The notes: a model not told the origin generated them from the sequence alone. 64,000 nucleotides of DNA from Tropicibacter alexandrii (GCF_003667315.2 NZ_RCTZ02000010.1:1-64000); one strand, 5' to 3'. Positions 1 through 9,705 are shown, counted from the stretch's first letter. Program-made: numbers and translations.

Positions 1-84
1 GACTACGGCGCATTGGGCGACACATCCACACTCGCAGACCCCACCGTCGTCGATGACCTCATCGATAACAGAATGAATCGATAG
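1..84 (+). CDS. 3' end of an unidentified gene (partial)
   Basis: An open frame enters from the left edge and ends at TAG 82-84, giving 27 residues that end VVDDLIDNRMNR. A strong intrinsic terminator follows 22 bases later, which supports a real gene end. The acidic tail is too short to identify the family, and the start lies outside the window. Confidence 0.45.
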   Translation, partial: DYGALGDTSTLADPTVVDDLIDNRMNR

Positions 85-106
85 GGCGCAGTTGCGGAAA
101 GCATGG

Positions 107-141
107 CGGCCGCCCCTTCCCCGGGGCGGCCGTTTTCATTT
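107..141 (+). terminator. Rho-independent terminator
   Basis: A perfect 10-bp GC stem (107-116 with 123-132, loop TTCCCC) is followed by TTTTCATTT. It closes the partial gene at the left edge. Confidence 0.85.
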
Positions 142-432
142 CCTTAAGCCCAATGGTCCCCGAATTAATGGTGAACTGTGTGCGGATCGTTCATCCTTGA
201 ACCACGGCATTCACGACGAAAATGGCCCCACCCCCGAGAAACTCCGGGAACGCTTCAAAATACTGACGCGGATTCAATAACTTGCAAATCTGGACAGATC
301 AGCAACCCAATCGGGCCCACGGGGGGTTAACCAGTCCTGCGATTTCTATCTTCAATTCAGCGTATCCCACTGCGATATTGGCAAGGATATGATAACTTTA
401 TCCGGTGGGGGCACGCTGGATGGAGCAGTCTA
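142..432. other. intergenic region without a recognised gene
   Basis: Between the terminator and the hypothetical gene at 433 there are about 290 bases of lower GC than their surroundings. No convincing ORF is present. The AT-rich part around 350-400 could hold the promoter of the next gene, and a GGTTAACC motif lies near 325. Nothing else was recognised. Confidence 0.4.
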
Positions 433-897
433 ATGCAGATTATGAGCCTGTCTGTCCCGATCGCGCCCCAGACCACGGGTCACCCGTTTGGTCTACCGGA
501 AAATCGGGACCCCGTGCGCCGCGAAACTCGCGTCACACCCGTTGCGGAGTCGCGTAACCCCGATGCCGGCTTCAAGGACGGCAAGAAGCCCCTGCAATTC
601 TGGCGCAGCGCCGGCGGGGCCGTCGATCCCGAAACCCATATCGCGCCGCCGTCGATCATGCAGATCAAGATCAGCCAATTGCTGAACGAACAAGCCGGGT
701 TGACGCGCCCGGACGAGGCAGGGGACGAACCGCGCGGCGACAAGCATGACCGCAGCCTTCACCCCGCACCACAAGAGACCGAGGATGTGGCACCTGCGCC
801 GGACCGCACGGCCCGGGGCGAAGACCCGCGTCGGGGGTATGCAAACGCCGCGCAGATCACCAAGGCCGACACGGCACGCGATACCGAAGACAGCTGA
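433..897 (+). CDS. hypothetical protein, 154 aa
   Basis: Not recognised. The start is ATG 433 with GGAG about 8 bases upstream. The protein is hydrophilic, with no signal peptide or membrane segment. Residues about 50-90 look folded: FWRSAGGAVDPETHIAPPS followed by a predicted helix (MQIKISQLLNEQ). The N-terminal 40 and C-terminal 60 residues are rich in Pro, Arg, Asp and Glu and look disordered. It lies on the same strand 195 bases before accB. The central DPETHIAPPS block is the part most likely to define a family. No function can be assigned. Confidence 0.6.
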   Translation: MQIMSLSVPIAPQTTGHPFGLPENRDPVRRETRVTPVAESRNPDAGFKDGKKPLQFWRSAGGAVDPETHIAPPSIMQIKISQLLNEQAGLTRPDEAGDEPRGDKHDRSLHPAPQETEDVAPAPDRTARGEDPRRGYANAAQITKADTARDTEDS

Positions 898-1092
898 GCC
901 TGATCACGCAATGCCGGGGCGCTGCGCCCCGGTCTCCGCCGGAAATCCGCCCGAACCGGCGCGTTTGCACGTGGATTTCCCCCCCATTCTCGCGATTTCC
1001 GCGTGCGGCATCGCTTTTCACCGCCCAACGCTTGCCTTATACACGCGCACAGTCGGCGCTAACGGCGCAGGGCCCAGAACCGCGAGGATGGT

Positions 1093-1578
1093 ATGAGCAA
1101 GAATACGCACGAGACGGATGTCGCCTTTATCGAGGCGCTGGCAAAGCTGCTTCGGGAAAACGATCTGACCGAGCTTGAGGTCAATCGGGAATACGGCGAG
1201 GATGACAGCCTGAATGTCCGCGTGAGCCGCGCCGCCCCGCCCGCCGTCATGGCCGCCCCTGCTCCGGTCGTCACACAGGCCGCCGCTCCCGCTCCGGTCG
1301 CCGCCTCCGCTACGGCTGACGCCCCCGAGGACCCCGCCGCCCATCCCGGCGCTGTGACCTCGCCCATGGTCGGCACCGTCTACATGCAGGCCGAACCCGG
1401 TGCCCCCGCCTTCATCAGCGTCGGTGCGCAGGTCAAGGAAGGCGACACGCTGCTGATCGTCGAAGCGATGAAGACCATGAACCATATCCCCGCGCCGCGC
1501 GCCGGGACGGTCAAGCGCATCCTCGTCGAGGATGGCGCCCCGGTCGAATACGGCGCCCCGCTGGTCATTCTGGAATAA
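1093..1578 (+). CDS. accB: acetyl-CoA carboxylase biotin carboxyl carrier protein (BCCP)
   Basis: BCCP carries biotin between the biotin carboxylase and carboxyltransferase of acetyl-CoA carboxylase, the committed step of fatty acid synthesis in the cytoplasm. The 161-residue protein has a helical N-terminal region, an Ala/Pro-rich flexible linker (about 49-85) and a C-terminal biotinyl domain with EAMKTM. K127 is the predicted biotinylated lysine. The C-terminal [17 protein letters not shown] is the typical hammerhead end. accC starts 4 bases after its stop, so the two subunits are co-translated. Confidence 0.97.
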   Translation: MSKNTHETDVAFIEALAKLLRENDLTELEVNREYGEDDSLNVRVSRAAPPAVMAAPAPVVTQAAAPAPVAASATADAPEDPAAHPGAVTSPMVGTVYMQAEPGAPAFISVGAQVKEGDTLLIVEAMKTMNHIPAPRAGTVKRILVEDGAPVEYGAPLVILE

Positions 1579-1582
1579 GCGC

Positions 1583-2932
1583 ATGTTCGACAAGATCCTG
1601 ATCGCCAATCGCGGCGAGATCGCGCTGCGCGTCATCCGCGCCTGCCGCGAGATGGGCATCCCATCCGTCGCCGTGCATTCGACCGCCGATGCCGATGCGA
1701 TGCATGTGCGCATGGCGGATGAGACCATCTGCATCGGCCCCGCCTCGTCGACCGACAGCTACCTGTCGATCCCCTCGATCATCTCCGCCTGCGAGGTCAC
1801 CGGGGCAACCGCGATTCATCCCGGCTATGGCTTTCTGTCCGAAAACGCCCGCTTCGTGCAGATCGTCGAGGACCACGACCTGACCTTCATCGGTCCGTCG
1901 GCCGAGCATATCCGCACCATGGGCGACAAGATCACCGCCAAGGAAACCGCCAAGGAACTGGGAATCCCAGTTGTCCCCGGCTCCGAAGGTGGCGTCGCGA
2001 CGCTCGACGAGGCCAAGCGCATCGGCGCGGATTTCGGCTATCCCGTCATTATCAAGGCCACCGCCGGTGGCGGCGGGCGCGGGATGAAGGTCGCGCGCAA
2101 TGACTCCGAGATGGAGCGCGCCTTTCAGACCGCGCGGGCCGAGGCGAAATCCGCCTTTGGCAATGACGAGGTCTATATCGAGAAATACCTGCAAAAGCCG
2201 CGCCATATCGAGATTCAAGTCTTTGGCGACGGTCAGGGCGGCGGCGTCCATCTGGGCGAGCGTGACTGTTCCTTGCAGCGCCGTCACCAGAAGGTCTTCG
2301 AAGAGGCGCCCGGCCCCTCGATCAGCCCCGAGGAACGCGCGCGCATCGGTGAGATCTGCGCCAACGCGGTCGCCAAGATGGGCTATCGCGGCGCGGGCAC
2401 CATCGAATTCCTCTATGAGGATGGCGAGTTCTACTTCATCGAGATGAACACGCGCCTGCAGGTGGAACACCCGGTGACGGAGGCGATCTTTGGTCAGGAC
2501 CTCGTGCGCGAGCAGATCCGGGTCGCGTCAGGGCTGCCGCTGTCGTTCACGCAGGACGACCTGACGATCAACGGCCACGCCATCGAGGTCCGCATCAACG
2601 CCGAACGTCTGCCGACCTTTGCCCCCTGCCCCGGCACCATCACGCAGTACCACGTGCCCGGCGGTCTGGGCGTGCGCATGGACAGTGCGCTATACCAAGG
2701 CTACCGCATTCCGCCCTATTACGACTCGCTCATCGGCAAGCTGATTGTGCATGGCCGCGACCGGCCGGAGGCGCTGGCGCGACTGCACCGTGCCTTGGGC
2801 GAGCTGATCGTGGACGGCGTCGATACGACCGTGCCGCTGTTCCGCGCGCTCTTGCGCGAAAAGGACATCCATACCGGCGAATACAACATCCACTGGTTGG
2901 AAAAATGGCTCGAAGCCGGTGGGCTGGAGTGA
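1583..2932 (+). CDS. accC: acetyl-CoA carboxylase, biotin carboxylase subunit
   Basis: ATP-dependent carboxylation of the biotin on BCCP, the first half-reaction of acetyl-CoA carboxylase. The 449-residue length is normal. The N-terminus [17 protein letters not shown] is diagnostic, the ATP-grasp glycine loop GGGGRGMK lies near residue 165, and [14 protein letters not shown] carries the catalytic and metal residues. ATG 1583 was chosen over an in-frame start at 1532 because the latter lies inside accB and adds non-homologous residues. A terminator follows directly. Confidence 0.98.
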   Translation: MFDKILIANRGEIALRVIRACREMGIPSVAVHSTADADAMHVRMADETICIGPASSTDSYLSIPSIISACEVTGATAIHPGYGFLSENARFVQIVEDHDLTFIGPSAEHIRTMGDKITAKETAKELGIPVVPGSEGGVATLDEAKRIGADFGYPVIIKATAGGGGRGMKVARNDSEMERAFQTARAEAKSAFGNDEVYIEKYLQKPRHIEIQVFGDGQGGGVHLGERDCSLQRRHQKVFEEAPGPSISPEERARIGEICANAVAKMGYRGAGTIEFLYEDGEFYFIEMNTRLQVEHPVTEAIFGQDLVREQIRVASGLPLSFTQDDLTINGHAIEVRINAERLPTFAPCPGTITQYHVPGGLGVRMDSALYQGYRIPPYYDSLIGKLIVHGRDRPEALARLHRALGELIVDGVDTTVPLFRALLREKDIHTGEYNIHWLEKWLEAGGLE

Positions 2933-2936
2933 CGGG

Positions 2937-2960
2937 AACGGGGCTTCGGCCCCGTTTTCT
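2937..2960 (+). terminator. Rho-independent terminator after accBC
   Basis: Stem ACGGGGC / GCCCCGT (2938-2944 with 2949-2955) with a stable TTCG loop, followed by TTTCTTTTT. It starts five bases after the accC stop. Confidence 0.9.
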
Positions 2961-3005
2961 TTTTCCGGCTGGAGGTTCCGCGCGGGCCAAGTGTAGACAT
3001 TGGTC

Positions 3006-3641
3006 ATGACCGTCACGACCGACCTTTTGTTGCACGCTTACCGATCCGGCATCTTTCCGATGGCCGAGCATCGCGACGATCCAGAAATTTTCTGGGTCGA
3101 GCCGCGCCGTCGCGGCATCCTGCCGCTTGACGGGTTTCACATCTCGCGCAGTCTGGCCAAACGGCTGCGGCGGAACGATTACGACGTGACGCTGAACGCG
3201 GATTTCCAAGGCGTGATCGACGGCTGCGCGGATCGCCAAGAAACCTGGATCAATCGCGAAATTCGTCGTCTCTACAGTGAGTTGTTCGACCAGAGTCAGG
3301 CCCATTCTCTGGAGGTGTGGGCCGATGGCGCTTTGGTCGGCGGTGTCTATGGCGTCACCGTTGGCCGTGTCTTCTGCGGCGAGTCGATGTTCTCGCGGCA
3401 GCGCGACGCATCCAAGATCGCGCTGGCTTGGATGGTCGATCTGTTGAACCGCACGGGCTTCACCCTGTTCGACACGCAATTCCTGACGCCACATCTGGCC
3501 AGTCTCGGCGGGATCGAGATCCCGCGGGACAGCTATCGAGCGCGCCTGCAAGCGGCTCTGGACCACGACGCGGATATCCTGTCAGCGCCTCTGGCCGGTT
3601 CCGGTCAGGACGTTGTGCAGCGCAACACCCAGACATCGTAA
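3006..3641 (+). CDS. aat: leucyl/phenylalanyl-tRNA--protein transferase
   Basis: Adds Leu or Phe to proteins with N-terminal Lys/Arg, creating N-degrons for ClpS/ClpAP. The 211 residues contain family hallmarks: YRSGIFPMAE near the N-terminus, WVEPRRRGILPL, the GESMFS core and the C-terminal FDTQFLTPHLASLGG. A TTG at 3000 in the same frame is an alternative start; the GGAGG at 2970 is distant from both. The 3' end overlaps the convergent DUF2155 gene by 37 bases. The clpX and clpP genes nearby make the same proteolysis theme, but they are on the other strand. Confidence 0.96.
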   Translation: MTVTTDLLLHAYRSGIFPMAEHRDDPEIFWVEPRRRGILPLDGFHISRSLAKRLRRNDYDVTLNADFQGVIDGCADRQETWINREIRRLYSELFDQSQAHSLEVWADGALVGGVYGVTVGRVFCGESMFSRQRDASKIALAWMVDLLNRTGFTLFDTQFLTPHLASLGGIEIPRDSYRARLQAALDHDADILSAPLAGSGQDVVQRNTQTS

Positions 3642-3958
3642 CGTGGGTGGTCCAAAGGGTTCAAAGCCGGCGAGGCCGCAATCATCCAGCCGCGAAAGAC
3701 CGGCTCTGCGACGTTGCGTTCGCTGATGGTCAGGAAGGCATAGGCATTGCCGGACGGGTCGCCCACCGGGTAGCGGCATTCCTTCAGCTCGATCCGGATC
3801 AACCCGATCTCCACCGCCTCGCCATTGGTCAGGGTCACGTCCTGCACCTTGGCGTTGAGCTTGTCGAGCGCGCGCAGCACGGCCCCCTCGCCCCAGTTCA
3901 CCGCCTCTTGCGCTTGCGCAGCCATCGGCAGCAGCAAAGCCAGAGCAAGCGCCCTCAT
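3605..3958 (-). CDS. DUF2155 domain-containing secreted protein
   Basis: 117 residues with a clear signal peptide ([17 protein letters not shown]), so exported. The rest is a DUF2155 domain: ALDKLNAKVQDVTL, the central KECRYP and the C-terminal FRGWMIAASPALNPLDHPRYDVWVLRC. Two conserved cysteines could form a disulfide. The family has no established function. It is the last gene of a three-gene minus-strand set with mlaD and NDUFA12, and its start overlaps mlaD by 4 bases (ATGA). The same order is common in Rhodobacterales. Confidence 0.9.
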   Translation of the reverse strand: MRALALALLLPMAAQAQEAVNWGEGAVLRALDKLNAKVQDVTLTNGEAVEIGLIRIELKECRYPVGDPSGNAYAFLTISERNVAEPVFRGWMIAASPALNPLDHPRYDVWVLRCTTS

Positions 3959-4404
3959 TCCTCGGAACCCCCGCTTACGAATTTCAGAAGCAAGGAAATC
4001 AGGCTGACGGAGCCTTGGGTATCGAGGATCTCGTCACCGGGCTGAAAGTAGAACAGCGACCCGCCCGGCGAGACCTCGACGAAGTTGCCGCCCAAGAGCC
4101 CCTCGGACGCGATCACGATGGCGGAGTCGTCAGGGATTTCGATTCCATCGCGGATCGTCACGACGGTATCGGCGCGATAGGTTTCGGCGTTCAGCTCAAT
4201 GCCGGTGACCGTGCCGACCTTGACCCCGGCCAGACGGACATCGGTGCCGACACTCACGCCCTCGATCGAGCGGAAGGAGGCGCGGAGGTCATAGCCCTCG
4301 CTCGACAGCGAAAACCCGGTGGTCTGGATCGTATAGACACCAAAGGCGAGCGCAGCCGCAAGGACCGCCCCGCCTACGGTGACCTCGGTCGCCGAATGGC
4401 TCAT
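3955..4404 (-). CDS. mlaD: MlaD-type MCE-domain protein (phospholipid transport)
   Basis: A 149-residue single-pass protein: one N-terminal transmembrane segment ([21 protein letters not shown]) and then a periplasmic MCE domain with [21 protein letters not shown]. MlaD forms the hexameric ring that binds phospholipids for the MlaFEDB importer. ATG 4404 was chosen because the longer open frame upstream reads through the NDUFA12 gene and lacks homology. The start overlaps the NDUFA12 stop (ATGA). No mlaE, mlaF or mlaC is present in this window, so partners are encoded elsewhere. Confidence 0.92.
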   Translation of the reverse strand: MSHSATEVTVGGAVLAAALAFGVYTIQTTGFSLSSEGYDLRASFRSIEGVSVGTDVRLAGVKVGTVTGIELNAETYRADTVVTIRDGIEIPDDSAIVIASEGLLGGNFVEVSPGGSLFYFQPGDEILDTQGSVSLISLLLKFVSGGSEE

Positions 4405-4784
4405 TCCGGGCTCCAGGCCTCGTAGTCGCTGCGCGGCGCGGGCTGCTCGCGGCGGATCGAGCCGATCGGCGCATAGGCCAGTGCCGTGCCGGTCAGGTTC
4501 TCGATATGGGGCTTTTCCCACGCCTTGTGCGCCATCGGCCGTTCGGTCGGCGGCTCGTCGAAGGTGCGGTGCAACCAGCCGTGCCAGTCGGGGCTGACGC
4601 GCGACGCCTCGGCCTCGCCGTTGAAGATGACCCAGCGCTTCTTGTCGTCGGCAGTGTGGTAAAAGACGTTGCCCTGCTCGTCCTCGCCCACCTTCACGCC
4701 TTTGCGCTTGGTGTAGAGGAGCGTGTTCAGCGTGGCACCGTTCCACCAGATGACGGCCTTGAGAAGACTGTTGAGAATGCCCAT
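4401..4784 (-). CDS. NADH:ubiquinone oxidoreductase subunit NDUFA12 family protein
   Basis: An alphaproteobacterial homologue of the mitochondrial complex I accessory subunit NDUFA12 (B17.2). The 127 residues show the family features: N-terminal [41 protein letters not shown], and the [13 protein letters not shown] motif. It acts at the peripheral arm of complex I on the cytoplasmic side. It is the first gene of the NDUFA12-mlaD-DUF2155 set, with an ATGA overlap to mlaD. The core nuo operon is not in the window. Confidence 0.94.
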   Translation of the reverse strand: MGILNSLLKAVIWWNGATLNTLLYTKRKGVKVGEDEQGNVFYHTADDKKRWVIFNGEAEASRVSPDWHGWLHRTFDEPPTERPMAHKAWEKPHIENLTGTALAYAPIGSIRREQPAPRSDYEAWSPE

Positions 4785-4884
4785 GCGGGTGACCTCCGGA
4801 ATCTGCTGGTTCCGTATGGCCCGGATTGGACGCGAGGTCCAGTGCGGCGGTGCCGCAGGTCCGGGCCGATTGGGGAAATTTGCG

Positions 4885-5250
4885 TTATTTTGCCGGGGCG
4901 AGCGCGGTCAGCTCGATCTCGATGCGGTATTTCGCGTCGATCAGGTTGCATTCGACCATCGTGGCCGCTGGCGGGTTCGCCCCGAAGGTTTCGGCGAGGA
5001 TCGGCCAGCAGGGCTCGAATTCCTTGGCGTCGGGCAAATAGTAGTTGACGCGGACGGTATCCGCAAAGGACGCGCCCGCCTTTTCCAGCGCGGCGCCGAT
5101 GGTGGCCAGCGCGGCGCGGCACTGATCCTGCACGGTGTCGCCCTGTCCGACGGTGCCCGCGACATGAACAAAGCCGCCCGCAACGACGGCGCGACAATAG
5201 CCGATCTTGGCTTCGAATTCGCCGCCCGAGGAAATGCGTGTGATCGTCAT
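4885..5250 (-). CDS. RidA family protein
   Basis: 121 residues of the YjgF/YER057c/UK114 (RidA) family, which hydrolyse reactive enamine/imine intermediates. [23 protein letters not shown], and the C-terminal [10 protein letters not shown] fit the fold. The C-terminal region carries YRIEIELTA rather than the classic RVEIEA, so it may be a RidA subgroup with a different substrate. ATG 5250 has GGAG nine bases upstream. It lies just after the clpX terminator, so it is probably transcribed separately or by readthrough. Confidence 0.88.
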   Translation of the reverse strand: MTITRISSGGEFEAKIGYCRAVVAGGFVHVAGTVGQGDTVQDQCRAALATIGAALEKAGASFADTVRVNYYLPDAKEFEPCWPILAETFGANPPAATMVECNLIDAKYRIEIELTALAPAK

Positions 5251-5260
5251 AGTCTTCTCC

Positions 5261-5290
5261 AAGAAAAGGGCGGGGAAAATCCCCGCCCTA
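5261..5290 (-). terminator. Rho-independent terminator after clpX
   Basis: Reading the minus strand, a 10-bp stem (5267-5276 with 5280-5289, 3-base loop) is followed by TTTTCTT. It separates clpX from ridA, and the ridA ribosome site sits immediately downstream of it. Confidence 0.85.
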
Positions 5291-5314
5291 CAAACTGTTG
5301 CGCCTGTTGCCCGC

Positions 5315-6580
5315 TCAGCTGGCAGAGGTGCCCTCTTTCTTTTGATCGGCATAGATCATCAGCGGCTTGGAGTCCGAATTGACCGCCTCGTCGTTGACGA
5401 CCACTTCGGTCACCTCATCCATGCCGGGCAGTTCGAACATGGTGTCGAGCAGGATGCCCTCCAGAATGGAGCGCAACCCGCGTGCGCCGGTCTTGCGCTC
5501 GATGGCCCGCTTCGCGATGGCGCTCAGCGCGTCATCGGTGAAGGACAGCTGGGTATCTTCCATCTCGAAGAGGCGCTGGTATTGCTTGACCAGCGCGTTC
5601 TTCGGCTGGGTCAGGATCGTCACCAGCGCGTCCTCGTCGAGATCCTCAAGCGTCGCCACGACCGGCAGACGGCCGACGAACTCCGGGATCAGGCCGAATT
5701 TCAGCAGGTCCTCGGGTTCGAGTTGCTGGAAGGTCTCGCCCACGCCCGCATCGCTGTCATCGCGCACATCGGCGCCAAAGCCCATGGCAGAGCCCTTGCC
5801 GCGCTGCTTGATGATCCGGTCGAGCCCGGCAAAGGCACCGCCGCAGATGAACAGGATGTTGGTCGTGTCCACCTGCAGGAATTCCTGCTGCGGATGCTTG
5901 CGCCCGCCTTGCGGCGGAACCGAGGCAACCGTGCCTTCCATCAGCTTCAGCAGCGCCTGCTGGACCCCCTCGCCCGACACGTCGCGGGTGATCGAGGGAT
6001 TTTCAGACTTGCGGGTGATCTTGTCGACCTCGTCGATATAGACGATGCCGCGCTGCGCGCGCTCGACATTGTATTCCGACGCCTGCAACAGCTTGAGGAT
6101 GATGTTTTCGACATCCTCCCCCACGTAACCGGCTTCGGTCAGCGTGGTGGCATCGGCCATGGTAAAGGGCACGTCGAGGATGCGCGCCAGCGTCTGCGCC
6201 AGCAGCGTCTTGCCGCAGCCGGTGGGGCCGATCAGCAGGATGTTCGACTTCGCCAGTTCGATATCCGACGATTTCTGCGAGTGGTTCAGACGCTTGTAGT
6301 GGTTGTGGACGGCCACCGAGAGCACGCGCTTGGCCTTCATCTGGCCGATCACGTAGTCGTCGAGCACGTCACAGATTTCGCGTGGCGTGGGCACCCCTTC
6401 GGAGGATTTCAGGCCTGCGCCCTTCGTTTCCTCACGGATGATATCCATGCACAGTTCGACACATTCGTCACAGATGAACACCGTGGGGCCTGCGATCAGC
6501 TTGCGCACCTCATGCTGAGATTTGCCGCAGAAGCTGCAGTAGAGGGTGTTCTTGCTGTCACTGCCAGAATTCGTTGCCAT
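5315..6580 (-). CDS. clpX: ATP-dependent Clp protease ATP-binding subunit ClpX
   Basis: AAA+ unfoldase that recognises tagged substrates and feeds ClpP. The 421 residues hold the N-terminal zinc-binding domain (C15, C18, C37, C40), Walker A GPTGCGKT (118-125), Walker [11 protein letters not shown] and the IGF-type loop region needed for ClpP docking. ATG 6580 ([10 protein letters not shown]) was chosen for homology and because AAAGGTG lies just upstream; the preceding ATG 6583 is also possible. It lies 163 bases after clpP on the same strand, followed by its own terminator. Confidence 0.98.
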   Translation of the reverse strand: MATNSGSDSKNTLYCSFCGKSQHEVRKLIAGPTVFICDECVELCMDIIREETKGAGLKSSEGVPTPREICDVLDDYVIGQMKAKRVLSVAVHNHYKRLNHSQKSSDIELAKSNILLIGPTGCGKTLLAQTLARILDVPFTMADATTLTEAGYVGEDVENIILKLLQASEYNVERAQRGIVYIDEVDKITRKSENPSITRDVSGEGVQQALLKLMEGTVASVPPQGGRKHPQQEFLQVDTTNILFICGGAFAGLDRIIKQRGKGSAMGFGADVRDDSDAGVGETFQQLEPEDLLKFGLIPEFVGRLPVVATLEDLDEDALVTILTQPKNALVKQYQRLFEMEDTQLSFTDDALSAIAKRAIERKTGARGLRSILEGILLDTMFELPGMDEVTEVVVNDEAVNSDSKPLMIYADQKKEGTSAS

Positions 6581-6743
6581 CATGCACCTTTCCCGGCCAA
6601 ATGCCGGTTTCGTCAGTCCTGTCACGCGCGGTCCGGCCCCCACTTGCCCGGTCCGCCACGGTATCTGCCAAGTCTAGGACAGGCATCCCCGCGCCACAAT
6701 GCGAAAATTGCCCTGCACCGTTCCGGGCACAGGGCCTGCCCGT

Positions 6744-7364
6744 TTACTCCTCAGCCGTCACGCGGCTGGTCACGATCTCGTCGATATGGCCCCATTCCAA
6801 GGCCTCTTCCGGGGTCATCCACAGGTCGCGATCCATCGCCTCGCGCACGGTATCGTGATCCTGACCGGAATGACGCATATACAACTTATACATGCGTTCA
6901 CGGGTCTGCTCGATGTGCCGCGCCGAGATCAGGATGTCGGCCGCGGTGCCCTGCGCCCCGCCCGAGGGCTGGTGGACGAGGAATTCCGCATTGGGCAGAG
7001 AGAAGCGCATGCCCTTTTCGCCGCCGATCGCGATCACCGAGCCCATCGATGCGGCGAGGCCGCAGACCAGCGTCGAGACCTTCGGCTTGATGTATTGCAT
7101 CGTGTCATAGATCGACAGGCCCGCCACGACCGAACCGCCCGGCGAGTTGATATACATCGAGATTTCCTTGGACGGGTTTTCCGCCTCAAGATGCAGCAGC
7201 TGCGCCACGATCAGCGACGACATGCCGTCATGCACCGGCCCGTTGACGAAGATGATGCGTTCCTTGAGCAGGCGCGAAAAGATGTCGTAGGCGCGTTCGC
7301 CGCGGCTGGTCTGTTCGACGACCATGGGCACGAGGTTCATGTAAGTTTCGATCGGATCTTTCAT
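6744..7364 (-). CDS. clpP: ATP-dependent Clp protease proteolytic subunit
   Basis: Serine protease that forms the double heptamer of ClpXP/ClpAP. The 206 residues contain the full catalytic triad: S106 in GLAASMG, H131 in VHQPSGG and D180 in MDRDLW, with the same spacing as E. coli S111/H136/D185. [10 protein letters not shown] forms the substrate-binding loop. It is the first gene of the clpP-clpX pair. An inverted repeat GTAAC-N8-GTTAC lies upstream at 7399-7416 and may be regulatory. Confidence 0.98.
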   Translation of the reverse strand: MKDPIETYMNLVPMVVEQTSRGERAYDIFSRLLKERIIFVNGPVHDGMSSLIVAQLLHLEAENPSKEISMYINSPGGSVVAGLSIYDTMQYIKPKVSTLVCGLAASMGSVIAIGGEKGMRFSLPNAEFLVHQPSGGAQGTAADILISARHIEQTRERMYKLYMRHSGQDHDTVREAMDRDLWMTPEEALEWGHIDEIVTSRVTAEE

Positions 7365-7470
7365 CGGCCTGCCTGTTCTCTTGCTGTCAGTGAAATCTGT
7401 AACGTGGATTAGTTACCTGAGTCTTAGTATTGGCATTGGGGGGTCGCAAGAGGCCGCGACCAATTCACCC

Positions 7471-8406
7471 TCAATGCCCGATCCTTTGCACGCCGGAACA
7501 GACATGCGCGGCGCACTCTATTTCCAGCGTCACATGGGTTAGGCCATGGGCCTCTTCCAGCCGCGTCTTGACCGCCTGCTTGATTGCGTCCGCCCGCCCC
7601 CACGCGCCCGTATCGATGACCATATGGGCCTGCAGCGCGCTGTGATGCTCGTCCATCTGCCATAGATGGGCGTGGTGCAGACCGGCGACGCCTTCCACCG
7701 CTTCGGCGGTGGCCAGCACGTTTTCCGGCGCCATTTCCGGCGGGCTGCCCAGCATCAGGATGCGCACGACACCGCCGATCTCCGACAGCGCCATCCACAG
7801 GATGTAGCCCGCGATGCCCAAGGTGATCAGGGGATCGACCCAGATCCAGCCGAAGGCCCAGATCAGCAATCCGGCGACGATCACCGCAAGGCTGCCCATC
7901 GCATCGGCCAGATTGTGCATGAAGGCCGCGCGGATGTTCACGCTGGTCTTGGCCATCGTATAGGTCAGCGCGGCGGTGGCCAGATCGATCACAAGCGCCA
8001 CGGCAGCGATCAGGATCACCAGCCAGCCCAGCACGTCTTGCGGTTCGAAAAACCGTATGACTGCCTCGTAGATCAGGTAAAGCCCGACGACGATCAGTGT
8101 CGTGAGGTTGATCAGCGCCGCGACGATCTCGGCCCTGCCATAGCCGAAAGTCATGTCCGAATCCGCCGGACGCCGGGCGATCTTGCGCGCCCAAAAGGCG
8201 ATGACGAGGCTCGCCGCATCGCTGAAATTGTGCAGCGCATCGGCGATCATGGCGAGGCTGCCCGACACGATCCCGCCGATCACCTGCGCCACCGTCAACA
8301 GCAGGTTCACGCCCACGGCCGCAGCCATGCGCATATCCCCGGCTTCCGGATCGACATGGTGGTGATGGTGGTGTCCATGGGGCATGGGCGCAGGCTGCGC
8401 TTCCAT
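7471..8406 (-). CDS. cation diffusion facilitator family transporter with His-rich N-terminus
   Basis: 311 residues of the CDF family, which exchange Zn2+, Co2+, Fe2+ or Cd2+ for protons at the inner membrane. Six transmembrane helices are visible. The metal-site motifs are ALHNFSDA in helix 2 and FMHNLADA in helix 5, and a C-terminal cytoplasmic domain has further histidines. The N-terminus carries HGHHHHHH, probably a metal-capturing tail. It starts only 39 bases after the soxF stop on the same strand, so it could be transcribed with the sox operon. Substrate is not predictable from sequence. Confidence 0.93.
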   Translation of the reverse strand: MEAQPAPMPHGHHHHHHVDPEAGDMRMAAAVGVNLLLTVAQVIGGIVSGSLAMIADALHNFSDAASLVIAFWARKIARRPADSDMTFGYGRAEIVAALINLTTLIVVGLYLIYEAVIRFFEPQDVLGWLVILIAAVALVIDLATAALTYTMAKTSVNIRAAFMHNLADAMGSLAVIVAGLLIWAFGWIWVDPLITLGIAGYILWMALSEIGGVVRILMLGSPPEMAPENVLATAEAVEGVAGLHHAHLWQMDEHHSALQAHMVIDTGAWGRADAIKQAVKTRLEEAHGLTHVTLEIECAAHVCSGVQRIGH

Positions 8407-8445
8407 GCAGGGAAGGTCAAGGGGCGGTCATGCCGCCCCCTGCCA

Positions 8446-9705
8446 TCAGCCGAACATGTCGCTGGTGATGCCTTCGTACCAGCCGATGCTTTCCTCGTAG
8501 GTCGCCTTGCGCAGCGCGGCATCCTCGCCGGTCTGGCTGACGAAGCCATCGGTCTTGGCGATCTTTTCGTCGGTCGCCTCGTAAGAGGCACCGACCTTGA
8601 CCCCGTCATCCGTGTCGATCAACGACCAGCAGGTGTTGGAGAACTTCGCCGGGAAGACACGGCTGCCGGTCAACGCGCCGCGCACCGCCATCGCCGCGAC
8701 CTTGGCCTGCGAATTGGCGGAGAAGCCGGATTTCGGCATGTCGCCCTGATTGGTCGCGTCGCCCAGAATATGGATGTTCTCATCCATCCGGCTGACCATC
8801 GTATGCCCGTCCACCGGCGCCCAGTTGCCCTCGGTCAGACCAGCGGCTTCGCAGATATGCCCGGCTTTCTGGACGGGAATGACGTTGCAAACATCGGCCT
8901 TGATAACCTCGCCATCCACGTCGACCTCCATCGTCGCCGCATTGACCGAGACATTCTCGCCGCCGAAATCCGGGCCAATGCGGGTGATCATGCCGGAATA
9001 GTGCTTGTTCCAGCCTTCCTCGAACAGCCCCTGTTTCGAGAAATTCGCCTTGGGGTCGGCGATGATGATCTTGGCCGTCGGGTTCCGGTCGCGCAGCACA
9101 TGGGCGACCATCGAAATGCGCTCATACGGCCCCGGCGGGCAGCGATAGGGGTTGGGCGGCGCGACCATGACAAAGGTGCCGCCCTCGGGCATGGCCTCGA
9201 TCTGCGATTTCAGCAGCGCGGTCTGGGTGCCCGCCTTGTAGGCATGGGGCATCGCGGTCTGCGCCGACAAGTCCCAGCCCGGCACGGCGCCTTCGACGAA
9301 GTCGATGCCGGGGCTGAGGATCAGCCGGTCATAGGGCACAGAACCGCCCCCCGCGAGCGCCACGGTCTTGGCGTCGCGGTCCACGCCCGTGGCCCAGTCA
9401 TGCACGACGTTGATGCCATAGTCGCTGGCCAGCTTCGCATAGTTGTGCGCGATGCTCTGAAGGTCGCGGAAGCCACCGATATAGAGGTTGGAGAAGAAGC
9501 AGGTGTAGTAGGTCCGGCTTGGCTCGATCAGGGTGACGTCGATGGCGCCATCACTGTCCTTGGCGATGTAGCGCGCGGCGGTCGCGCCGCCTGCGCCCCC
9601 GCCCACCACAACGACACGCGGCTTGCCCTGCGCATTCAGCATCGGCGCGGACAGCGTCGCCGCCGCCGTGGCCGTCCCGATAAAGGCACGTCTGTTCAAT
9701 TTCAT
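8446..9705 (-). CDS. soxF: SoxF, flavocytochrome c sulfide dehydrogenase flavoprotein
   Basis: FAD protein of the sulfide dehydrogenase SoxEF in the periplasm. A Tat-type signal (NRRAFIG plus hydrophobic stretch) precedes the FAD-binding VVVGGGAGGATAA. YTCFFSN carries one redox cysteine, and NTCWS near the C-terminus lies in the flavocytochrome c dimerisation region, so the 419 residues match FccB/SoxF length. It is last in the soxV-F series, 171 bases after soxE; that gap is AT-rich and may hold an extra promoter. AGGAGGAGG precedes the ATG. Confidence 0.94.
   Translation of the reverse strand: MKLNRRAFIGTATAAATLSAPMLNAQGKPRVVVVGGGAGGATAARYIAKDSDGAIDVTLIEPSRTYYTCFFSNLYIGGFRDLQSIAHNYAKLASDYGINVVHDWATGVDRDAKTVALAGGGSVPYDRLILSPGIDFVEGAVPGWDLSAQTAMPHAYKAGTQTALLKSQIEAMPEGGTFVMVAPPNPYRCPPGPYERISMVAHVLRDRNPTAKIIIADPKANFSKQGLFEEGWNKHYSGMITRIGPDFGGENVSVNAATMEVDVDGEVIKADVCNVIPVQKAGHICEAAGLTEGNWAPVDGHTMVSRMDENIHILGDATNQGDMPKSGFSANSQAKVAAMAVRGALTGSRVFPAKFSNTCWSLIDTDDGVKVGASYEATDEKIAKTDGFVSQTGEDAALRKATYEESIGWYEGITSDMFG

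Noticed and set aside
92-280. 62-codon frame at the left edge
   Set aside because: It runs through the terminator at 107-132 and has no ribosome site or homology.
5207-7090. Long plus-strand open frame opposite clpX and clpP
   Set aside because: Antisense to two certain genes, with no family motifs.
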